In this document: piece by piece, positions 33,816 to 42,577 of the stretch
Layout of the letters: each line of letters starts with the position of its first letter
How positions within the stretch are numbered: the first letter of the stretch is position 1
Source of the DNA: Puccinia triticina
Lineage: Eukaryota > Basidiomycota > Pucciniomycetes > Pucciniales > Pucciniaceae
NCBI RefSeq assembly: GCF_026914185.1
Contig: NC_070571.1
Coordinates: 186,001 to 250,000 of the forward strand
Direction of reading: 5' to 3'
DNA length: 64,000 bases
Notes under the pieces: generated by a model
Databases searched by the model: none
What the model was told of the DNA's origin: nothing
Seen by the model: only the letters and a program-made list of their open reading frames with translations
Made by a program: the position numbers and the translations under genes

Positions 33816-34067
33816 TCCGCTTATTTTTTGTATTTTTTTATCATCCTTTTTTTATGTCATGCTGGGGGGTCCAAATACCCCAAGAAAATGGAGGAGGGGC
33901 AAGAAAGATCCCCTCTGCCGGCTGGCAGAAAAAAAAATGAGAATTTCATGGTTTATTTTCTGCAGTGCGCGAAGCGTTTTGAGCTTCCGCGCACTGTGGC
34001 AGGGACGTCAAGTGGACGCCCCCTGCAGTGCGCGACGAGTTTTTCGCAGTGCGCGAATTACATCCGT
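33816..34067 (-). repeat. Inverted arm A (right)
   Basis: Mirror of 23561-23815. Unlike on the left, no TIR follows; sequence continues for 2.9 kb to the real right end. Confidence 0.85.
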
Positions 34068-34271
34068 ATGATAAATCGGGCAATTTATAACGGGGGGCGC
34101 CCGGGGTATCACACCTGTTTATTTGGTGTTTGGGGCTGCCAATGATATTGTAAAATGCATTACCCCACATCACCGAAAAAATATCACCCCCGCCATTTTG
34201 GAAATAGAGGTCAGGACCTCTATTTCCGGGTGATATATTGGTGACTACATATGTACTCACCCCCCAGCCAT
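34068..34271. other. Short unpaired segment
   Basis: Begins GATAAATCGGGCAATTTATA with GGGGGGCGCCCGGGG and GGTATCACACC words resembling the true right end (GCAATTTATCATATCACACC), so a decayed internal terminus is possible. Confidence 0.4.
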
Positions 34272-34812
34272 CAAGCTGCACCTCTCAATGACCGATCATC
34301 TGGTCATCAAGAAGGACACAACCTCTTGATGACTGGTCAACCAATCATCAAAGAGGACACAACCTCTGGATGACCGGTTGAACCGGCCATCCAGACACAA
34401 CCTCTGGATGACCGTTCTGACCGGCCATCCAGAGGACTTCACCTCTCAATGATCACCAGTTCAACCGGTCATCGAGAAGGACACACCCTCTTGATGACCG
34501 GCCAACCGGTCATTGAAGAGGACAGACCCTCTTAATGATCGGTCAACCGGTCATCAAAGAGGACATAACCTCGGGAGTCTGGTTGACCAGTCATCAAGAG
34601 GGTGTGTCCTCTTTGATGGCCAGTCAACCGCTTCACCTCTCGATGACCAGTCAACAGTTCATCGAGAGGTTGTGTCCTCATGACCAGTTGACCGGTCATC
34701 AAGAGCTGAAGCCCTCTGGAAAACCGGTTCAAGCAATCATCAGGAGCTGAACTCCTCCAGATGACCGGTTCAACCGGCCATCCAGAGGAGTTCAGCCCTC
34801 GATGACCGGGTG
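34272..34812. repeat. Palindrome block D
   Basis: Inverted pairs of CTCTTGATGACCGGTC/GACCGGTCATCAAGAG type, with GAGGACACAACC-like linkers. Variation at the TCGA and CCGG CpGs is heavier than in block C. Confidence 0.88.
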
Positions 34813-35295
34813 AAGGGATTTCACAGGAAGACCGCAGCAAGAATGAAGGAACAGAGATGAGCCTTTGGGCTCGAGAGGGGACAGTGAGGAGGAGAAGCTC
34901 ACCGGATCGGCTCGGATATGTGGCGCGGAAAGAATGGAGGAAGAACCAATGATTGATTTCAGGTTTGTAGGCTATGTTTCAAGTAGGCTACAATACAAGG
35001 ACCAACTTGTGGTTGAGAGAATGAAAGAAGACAATAGAACCTGATGGAAACTCAGGATGAGCAAACAGGTGACATACAACCAATCACTAACAGAGCGCGC
35101 GCACCAGAGAACACAGTAGAAGGAGAGCAATACAGCTAATCTAGGCAGGGATCAAAGTCACAAGGCTAGTACGGCAAGATAGCATGACCAAACTAAAAGG
35201 AAACACAGGTGGTATGAGCATAAGTAGAGATGATGATGTAGGCAACAAGTAGCTCAGTGAAAAGAAGGCAGAGGGAAGATTTGAAAATCCAACAC
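34813..35295. other. Spacer between palindrome blocks
   Basis: Purine-rich, no gene recognised. GCGCGCGCACCAGAG near 35095 resembles the GCGCGCACAC motif of the Gypsy LTRs, but no further match is clear. Confidence 0.5.
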
Positions 35296-35832
35296 CGGGT
35301 GATCGGACATTGAGAGGTGGGCTCCTCTCGATGACCGGATGATTGAGAGGAGTTCAGCTCTCTCAATGTCCGGTTGACCGGTCATCGAGAGGAGTTCAGC
35401 TCTCTCGATGTCCGGTTGACCGGTCATCAAGAGGAGTTCAGCTCTCTCAATGTCCGGTTGACCGGTCATCGAGAGGAGTTCACCTCTCTCGATGTCCGTT
35501 TGACTGGTCATTGAGAGGAGTTCATCTCTTGATGTCCGATCAACAGGACATTGAGAGAGGTGAACGTTCTTGATGGACCAAGAGACGTTCCTGATGGACC
35601 GTTCATCAAAGAGGAGTTCAGCTCTTGATGACCAATCAACCGGTCATCAAGAGCTGAATTCCTCTGGATGGCCGGTCAAAGCTGAACGCTCTTGATGGAC
35701 CGTTCATCAAAGAGGACTTGACCTCTTGATGACCAATCAACCAGTCATCGAGAGGTGAACTCCTCTGGATGGCCGGCCAAACCGTTCATCCAGAGGTTAG
35801 GTCCTCTTTGATGACCGGTTGACCGGTGTGGA
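35296..35832. repeat. Palindrome block E
   Basis: At least nine inverted pairs; the first four are near-identical 55-60 bp repeats built on GAGAGGAGTTCAGCTCTCTC and TGTCCGGTTGACCGGTCAT, so recent tandem amplification overlies the hairpin pattern. Confidence 0.88.
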
Positions 35833-36697
35833 ACTACTCAAATGGGAGAATAGAGCTGGGAAGGGAAATGTATAACTACACTAGTACTAATGTAAGCTAT
35901 GCCAAGGATGCTGATATAAGAGCTGTTTTCCTGACTAATACTGTTGGGGATGAGTGTAACACTAAGAAAAAAGAAGAAAGGTGTGGCTTTTCTACTATGA
36001 TCTTAGACTGACTAATACTATGAGCTGACTACTTGTACCTGTAGGGTATGAGGAGGAGAGGAGGAGTAGTGGGGAAAAAGATGAAAGGTGGTGTGCAAAT
36101 GTGAATGATATATTCAGGGGGATATATTTCTGGTATGTGTGAAAGTGTATAAGATGTGTGAATGGCAATGTTATCTAATGGTGTGGTGAAATGTGTACTG
36201 ATGAAGGTGTATCTCATGGTGTGGTGAAAAGGTCATACAGGGTGTATGGGGTAGAAAGTGCATGTGCATGCCTGGGGATACAACATCTAGAGGGGAGTAT
36301 ATATGTGAGGAAATACAACAAGGGGAAATCACGATGAGCACAATGTAACAAGGTCTGAAGATGAGCAATGATGAAATGTAATGATGAAGTGAAGTAATGA
36401 TGAGCACTATGTAATGTAATGATGAAGTGAAGTAATGATGAGCACTATGAGATGTAATATATGTAGCTATGGTGATGATGACTGGAATATGTAATGTAGA
36501 TGAAATGTAAGAAGCAGGAAAATACCAATGAAACTGTATATGCTAATAACTTCTGATCCAAAGGGAATTTCAGGGTGGTATGAGTCAGTGACTAGGGGTA
36601 AAACAAGGTGTAGAATCTGAATCTGGAATAATAATGATGGATATGTGAGGGATATGTATGATATGTGAATGGTGATATGAGTGGGAACAGGGTTACC
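35833..36697. other. Spacer with GATGA-type simple repeats
   Basis: Nothing coding. Positions 36370-36455 hold a tandem duplication of a roughly 45-bp unit (AATGATGAAGTGAAGTAATG then ATGAGCACTATG). Confidence 0.55.
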
Positions 36698-36803
36698 ACA
36701 CCGGTCATTGAGAGGTGAAGTCCTTTTTGATGACCAGATGACCGGTCATCAAGAGGGTGTTACTCCTCCGGATAACCAGTTGAACAGGTCATCAAGATGT
36801 GTA
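36698..36803. repeat. Palindrome block F (two to three hairpins)
   Basis: CACCGGTCATTGAGAGG and GATGACCAGATGACCGGTCAT pairs close to the right terminus of the 13.5-kb element. Confidence 0.8.
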
Positions 36804-37015
36804 CTAGGTGTGTGTGCATGTATGATACTGTCTGCTCTCCAAACAGCCTGTTATAAATGGACTCCAACATTATTCTGGAGTGGATGCGCCAAACAGCCAT
36901 GTTATCAATCTAATCATTTCTTGATTGGCTTTATTACAGTTGGATTGCACATTGGGTGGTATGTATATTATGATGCAATTTATCATATCACACCGGGCGT
37001 CCAAACAGGGCCTTA

Positions 37016-39535
37016 GATGTAACACCGTCCATTCTACACACTGATTGCGGCGGCGAATTCGGCTCAAACATCTTTAAATATTTTCCATCTCAACGTTGCA
37101 TTTCTCTTGAACAGGGTCCAGCCAATTCACCTCAAACAAACGGTTTGGCTGAACGATTCAATCAAATGCTTCTCATGAAAATCCGTTGTATGTTGGCCCA
37201 ATGCTTGGTACCATTAAATTACTGGGATGAAGCAGCAAAATTTGCTTCTTCACTAATCAACATGCTCCCAACCTCAGCTCTTGGTTGGCAATCTCCGAAT
37301 TTGGTACTCGTTGAACAACATGCGTTGATTGAACAAGTGAGACAAATTCATACTCTTTTGCTGTTTGGTTTGAAAGTCTATGTCCATATGCAATTGCCAT
37401 TGTCAAAGATTCTTCCCCCTTCAAAGCCGTTTCTTTTTCTTGGGTATGAGCCTCAATCAGATGCCATGCAATTTTTTGATCCCGTTTCTCGCCAAACAAT
37501 AATCAGTCACGACTACACCCCTTCAATACTCTCTTTTCCATAAAACTCCAAATCTGCAATGATTAAGCTTCCTACAGCTTTTCCCACATCATGTGCAGAG
37601 TTGGCATTGCGAGATGAACACGTGGAAATCGATATGTCTAGTGGAAAATCACATTCCAAATTGCTTCCTTCACACCCTACGTCTCCTATATCATCTACTG
37701 CGATTCCAATTCCAACACGATCTCCCCCACCGATCCTTCCTTCAACTCCTCCTTCTTCATCTTTAGAGAAAACGACTCGTGAAGCTAACTTGCCATCTTC
37801 ATCTAATCGACAGTTGACCAAGTTTTTTACTTACGAATGGAGGAGTGATTTGGCTCCTCGAGACATCAATGCTAATGTTGATCCATCAAATATTGTTAAA
37901 GGATGTTGTCGCATGAATTGCAATCTCCCAGATTCGACCTTTTTGTTGGCTACCGAATTTCCGGAACTCAATTTGACTCAATCAGTGACTATCAATGAAG
38001 CTATGAACGACGCTGCTGCCTTACCTGAGTGGGAAAAAGCTCTAACCTCCGAGTTTGGATCTCTACAGTCAAAAAAAACTGGAACTCTTGTGCCGCCACC
38101 GTCTGACGACAAAACAATCGGGGGAATGTGGTTGTTAACTAAAAAACTGAACAAATTCAAGGATGTTGTTCGTCACAAGGCTCGCTGGGTAGTTTTCGGT
38201 AATCATCAGGAGCATATGCTTCATTATTTTGAAACCTACTCATCTGTGGCGAGGAACAAATCACTTAAGATGATGCTATCCTTAGCAGTAAATCATGAGA
38301 TGTTTGTTTTTCAGTTTGAAGTGGAAACAGCTTTCTTGTACGGTGACATCGATGCGGCAATTTATGTGTCACAAGTACTAGGTTTTGAGGATCCAGATCC
38401 GAAGAAGAAAGGCTGGGTGTGGAAACTCAACAAATTGCTGTATGGAACAAAACAAGCACCCCGCATGTGGAAGGCTCATCTCGTATCAACTCTTAAATTG
38501 ATTGGTTTTGAAGCATCGTTACTGGACGATGCCTTGTTTCATAATGCGGACAACTCAATTTTGCTTCATATGCATGTTGATGACGGATTAATTGTGGGCC
38601 GTGATCAAAATTCAATTCTGGCATTCCTCAACAACTTGAAGAATTCATATGTACTGAAAATAAAGGAGCGGCCAATTCAACACCTCGGTTACACTCTTAA
38701 CTGGCAGACGGATGGTTCTCTCATAGTACATTAATCAGATTTTACAAACAAAATTATCGATGAATTTGGAATGGCCAACTCGACAACGGTAAAAGCGCCA
38801 TCGCCATTGAACTTTCATCGCGTTGTATCTACTGAATCTCCGCCATTCAATGTCAAAACGATGCAAAAGGCGATTGGGATGCTTAATTATCTAGCGCTTC
38901 ACACTAGGCCAGACATTGCGTTTATGGTTAATGTGCTGGCTCAATTTGCCTCTTCCCCTTCCTTGTGTCACTGGTCTATGATAAAACACCTTCTCTGATA
39001 CCTTCAAGGCACGGCCGATGTTGGCATTCACTTTAAAAAAGGTCAACAAACCAATGCTCTATGTGGCTGGGCGGACGCTGATTACGGCAGTTCTATCATC
39101 ACCAAAAAATCTATGTCCGGTTACATGATAACTTTCTATGGCATTACCATCTCCTGGACAACAAAGAAACAATTGGTTGTTGCTCAATCAATGACGGAAG
39201 CCAAGTTTATGTCTATAAACAAGTGTGCCAAGCAGCTTTGCTGGATGTTGAATCTCATTACTTCACTTGAAATCCCGATCAACCCGCCTCTCATCTTAAA
39301 CAACAACTCAGGAGCGGTCATCATCAGCAAGGAAGCCCAGCTGAACCCAAACACAAAACATATTGAAATCCGCTTTCAATATGTTCGACAGCTAATATCC
39401 ATGAAAGTTCTTCGAATTCAGCAAGTCTCAACAACTGAAATGATTGCCGACGTCCTGAAGAAACCGCTTGGGAAAATCAAGTTGATCTCAGTTTTCAAAC
39501 AGTTACATTTGGTCAATGTGCGTGTTTAGGAGGAG
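37016..39535 (+). pseudogene. Copia integrase C-terminal part, RT and RNase H, degenerate
   Basis: Integrase resumes with the second aspartate in LHTDCGGEF and the glutamate in NGLAERFNQ (about 37145). RT spans 37975-38730: FEVETAFLYG where F-D-V is usual, then LYGTKQAPRMW and HVDDGLIVG, the catalytic DD box. A TAA at 38732 breaks the frame before RNase H (38771-39529), where ADADYG, MTEAKF and the C-terminal HIEIRFQYVR are visible; LNNNSGA has N where D-N is usual. The purine tract AGGAGGAG (39528-39535) directly before the 3' LTR is the plus-strand primer. Confidence 0.87.
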
Positions 39536-40158
39536 TGTCAAGTTTAAACTCGCACATTGAGTTTTGGTCATGCATGCGCCTATGCATGCAACGATGACGT
39601 ATACATGCACACTCTAGACTCTGTCGATGGTTTTGGACGAACTCTCTGATTTCTCAGCAACAAACTTTTTCCGCCGACAAAACCTTATCCCCTTTCCTTC
39701 ACTTTCCCATTCTATCCTCGATCATCAACTCAATCATCAAACATCAACTACTCGAAGTTAATTCTTCTTTGTCAATCTTCCATCAATTAAAATTGAACAC
39801 TCAATCTCAACGATCATCGACCGCTAATATCTAGGACAAGCTAGATTCAGCTTCTGGGCAGGTAGTCACTACATTACTATTGATCCCTCTGAATTAACTT
39901 TTATTGACATCTCTACTTATATTCTGCTAGGCTGTTTTGTTGTGAAAGTCCTTTTGTTATCCGTCGTCGTCGTTGTCCTTGTGTCAAGATTTTTCTTTTT
40001 TGATTTAGATTCAATTCTTTAAGGTATTTATTCTTTTATTATTATTAAAGTCAATCCAAATAACTGTCTAACAATTATCTTTTATTCTAAGTGTATTACT
40101 GTTATTGAGTCCTTTGTAATAACTGTTTCTATAAAGTAATTGACCTACCATTTTCACA
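39536..40158 (+). repeat. Copia 3' LTR (623 bp)
   Basis: Same length as the 5' LTR, ends TTTTCACA and followed by AGTCC. It keeps more CpG than the 5' LTR in the GTCGTCGTCG stretch near 39964. Confidence 0.93.
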
Positions 40159-40599
40159 AGTCCTTGAATCCGCGGTTGGAGTGGCCTTATCTTCATCCCA
40201 ACCAAAACCGGATTGATCACGGAGAAACTTGAAATCTTGATACAACTTCCTGATTGCTCCTTTTTGATTCTGAAGCTGCTGGACGTCAAGGTTGGTTTTA
40301 AAAGCGTCATTGAGGTCAGCCGCAAGAAGAATCCAACTGCTCTTCTTCAAGCCGGCGTTGTCAGTTGCATGTCCACGTCGGGTGTAGTCAATGATCAGTT
40401 TGAGCAGTTTTCTCTTCTGGTCAAGTTTCCATAGATGAGGTTCCTTCCGCGGGGTATCCTTCCCTTGCTTTTTGGGCTTTGGAATCTTTTGGGAATTGGT
40501 TTTGGGATTTAATTTTGGAGTGGAGCGCGGTGGATTATTGTGGGTGATAGAGCCATCTAGAAGGGTTGGTTCAATATTTTGATCAAAGTTACTGGGCAT
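40159..40599 (-). pseudogene. Harbinger Myb/SANT-like partner protein, N-terminal part (split by copia)
   Basis: Starts at ATG 40599 with a basic, proline-rich leader (KPKKQGKDTPRKEPH), then a trihelical Myb/SANT-like domain at residues 55-145: WKLDQKRKLLKLIIDYTRRG, KKSSWILLAADLNDAF, LQNQKGAIRKLYQDFKFLRD, followed by SGFGWDED. The frame crosses AGTCC and would continue as TWDKLL at 20892. Family role: binds element ends and assists the transposase. It faces the transposase gene, a common two-gene layout. Broken here by copia and by two stops in the other half. Confidence 0.8.
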
Positions 40600-40971
40600 A
40601 TTGGCAAGGTAGTGTTGGTAAGAATGGCTGTCAACTGAGGTGCTGGATGGCCAAGGTGTTTGAATTTATATGAGGCTTAAGGCGCGGATTCATGTCTGAA
40701 CGTTGGTGATTTTATATTCGATAACAATATGGACAAGCAGCCAAAGCTGTGGTGAAGTGGGATCACAACATAATCTGACTTCGACACATACCAAGAACTT
40801 GGATGGATCAGCCACTTTTTGAATGCAAAGATCATGATGAGAAATCCGTATTGGGGATTTTGTAAATTGGGTTGCTCATGGTACACCATTTTGGTCGGGG
40901 CCAATTTTGAATTCGAAATTGGAAATCAGCCCAAAATTTCAGAAAATTGGCTGCTATGGTACGGGCCCTTA

Positions 40972-42040
40972 GTTGACCCGGGGTTTAGCCCGACATTACT
41001 GCAAAGACAAGACGACCATACCAACACGGGCCACGTCTCAAGTATCGCAACAGGAAACAGAATCCTTGACCTGAGCAAGTGGTTGGGCTAGGACATCCAC
41101 CTCTGTGAATGATTATCCAGTTCTTCCAAATATATCGTCATCCAGCGCGTAGCCGTAACCGAGACAGGGTTGGGCCCCATTGTTCTTCCTCCTCGCCTCA
41201 GTCTTCAGCATTACGTCTTGTATGTACAGAGGCAAAGTTTCAGAAAGCCCAGCAGCACACGGAGGTGTATGAATTGTTTCAAGCAACGTCAGTTTCCGAA
41301 TCGTTTCACTATCTTCGCCTCCCCAATTTTCGTAAGATGACGACTCGCCGGAAGAGAACAATCCACCACCCGAACGGTTTCAGATCATGAGCCAGGCCAT
41401 GCGTGGGGCCTGGACTCTGTAGCATCTCTTTATTTTTGCTTTAAGAATCGGGTATGGAGCAGCAGATGTCCGGTAGAGCAACCAACCCCCCCAACTCACC
41501 ATATAACTTGAGATATACTCTTCACGACTCCCCCAGGGGGCTCAATTCTGTCTATCCTCGTTGCTGTGCAACAACAAACATCTTTCCTCGTGGATTTTTC
41601 TTTGTAAGATTATTCTTGCGCCTAAGAATTCAGGTTTAGCCAAGCTGATAAAGTTTGGTCTTTAGTGTACATATATTATTAGTGGAACCTAGTGGAACTC
41701 AGGCGTTTCTAAATCTTAACCACCCTCGGGTTGAAGTATCTACTCATTTACCTTGATTTATTCGGTCTGATCACGCTCCAAATCATTCATAACCCTGAGT
41801 GGAAACCCCACCCTCACCATCAAGAGACAATTGACTAAAAAGCCAATCCGGGGTTTCTGGCGGCGCTTGATTCGAAAAAGGTTCGAATTCGTTCGCAGCG
41901 CGAAGCGCGTGTGGATATCTATCAAGGTTGAACAGGCTTCCCGAATTATTACGGAATATCAAACATAAATCTGAAGATTAAGGTTATCTCACTCCCGAAT
42001 CTACGCATTGCTCGAATCAGCTAGCATCAAATATCACAAC
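40972..42040. other. No clear gene between Harbinger and the 178-aa gene
   Basis: Overlapping frames on both strands at 41109-41390 have no recognisable domain. CGCGCGAAGCGC near 41899 makes a small hairpin. Confidence 0.45.
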
Positions 42041-42577
42041 ATGCCAATTATCGGCGAGTTGGTCTATCCAAACATCTACGCTACGATACATCTACGCCCC
42101 GGATTTCGACCTGTCCGGTTTCATTGGACCATCTTCATTCCACAACCCAACGAGGGATCGCAGCAAGGTTCTTCAAGAGGCGTCAAGTACCACGTAATCG
42201 ATTTGTCCCGAGAACCGTTTTGGGCTTACGAAGTTGACTGGAATTTCAATCTTCGGGATTGTCTGTCGGTTGGAGCCGCGGTAGTCATCGGAAAGCTTAG
42301 GCGTCCCTGGGGAACGAGGGAGATACACGAACTGTTGTCAACTCAGGTTCCCCTCAATGTCATTCCAGCAAGAGATATAGGAAGAGAGCCAAGATTTTCC
42401 TGCCGTGTGTGGGTCAAGGAAGCTATCAGGGTGCTTGACTGGCATGGAGTATTACAATGTGATGATGTGGACGAACTAGAATACGAAATAAAGGCCTTCG
42501 GGGAGCGTGTGGTTACGTTCGCAGAACACGGTGTCTTTCGGGGTGCTGAAGTTTACTATTCGCAATTCAGCAGATAG
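42041..42577 (+). CDS. Uncharacterised 178-aa protein, possibly DUF6914-like
   Basis: Single-exon frame; ATG 42041 is the first methionine, in context CAACATGCC (the open frame itself extends upstream to about 42008 without an ATG). Host-like mixed composition and no repeats. Visible conserved-looking pieces are FHWTIFIPQP near residue 29, KYHVIDLS near 49 and FSCRVWVKEAI near 119. A histidine after the first strand and a cysteine in a C-x-x-W-V-K-E/D motif recall fungal DUF6914-type proteins, suggesting a small alpha/beta fold, but no reaction is known and I assign it only by this pattern. No signal peptide or membrane segment. It lies alone between transposon-derived blocks, with no neighbour that suggests a pathway. 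Confidence 0.6.
   Translation: MPIIGELVYPNIYATIHLRPGFRPVRFHWTIFIPQPNEGSQQGSSRGVKYHVIDLSREPFWAYEVDWNFNLRDCLSVGAAVVIGKLRRPWGTREIHELLSTQVPLNVIPARDIGREPRFSCRVWVKEAIRVLDWHGVLQCDDVDELEYEIKAFGERVVTFAEHGVFRGAEVYYSQFSR

Larger units (their letters stand above)
23529..37012. mobile_element. 13.48-kb non-autonomous element with PIF/Harbinger (Tourist)-type ends
   Basis: The ends read GGCCCCGTTTGGCCGC and the complement of GGCCCTGTTTGGACGC, with inverted similarity continuing to ATATGATAA. TTA is duplicated (23526-23528 and 37013-37015). Excising the element with one TTA restores the copia frame from KNHL into DVTPSILHTD. CCAAACAGCC repeats twice just inside the right end (about 36840 and 36889). The interior has no transposase. 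It holds inverted arms (A, B), palindrome blocks (C-F), a two-way 173-bp satellite, and about 3 kb of unpaired sequence on the right. The 151- and 161-bp MITEs share the first 12 bases. Confidence 0.88.
20898..40158 (+). mobile_element. Ty1/copia LTR retrotransposon, itself interrupted
   Basis: Two 623-bp LTRs (20898-21520 and 39536-40158) begin TGTCAAG and end TTTTCACA. The duplication AGTCC is at 20893-20897 and 40159-40163. By eye the LTRs differ at about 15 positions, most of them C/T or G/A. The gag-pol order (gag, protease, integrase, RT, RNase H) is copia-type. The integrase is split by the 13.5-kb element (23529-37012), leaving a native length of about 5.8 kb. Confidence 0.93.
15358..40968 (+). 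mobile_element. PIF/Harbinger DNA transposon, host of all nested insertions to 40968
   Basis: The left end reads GGGCGCGTACCATAGC and the complement of the right end GGGCCCGTACCATAGC (15 of 16 match). TTA flanks both sides (15355-15357 and 40969-40971), the duplication expected for PIF/Harbinger. A subterminal word GGTGTACCATGAGCAACC lies about 85-115 bp inside each end in inverted orientation. The transposase is on plus near the left end; the Myb/SANT-like partner is on minus near the right end, split by the copia element. Subtracting copia (about 19.27 kb with one duplication) and three small elements (about 2.66 kb with duplications) leaves about 3.7 kb, a reasonable size for an autonomous Harbinger. 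Confidence 0.88.
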
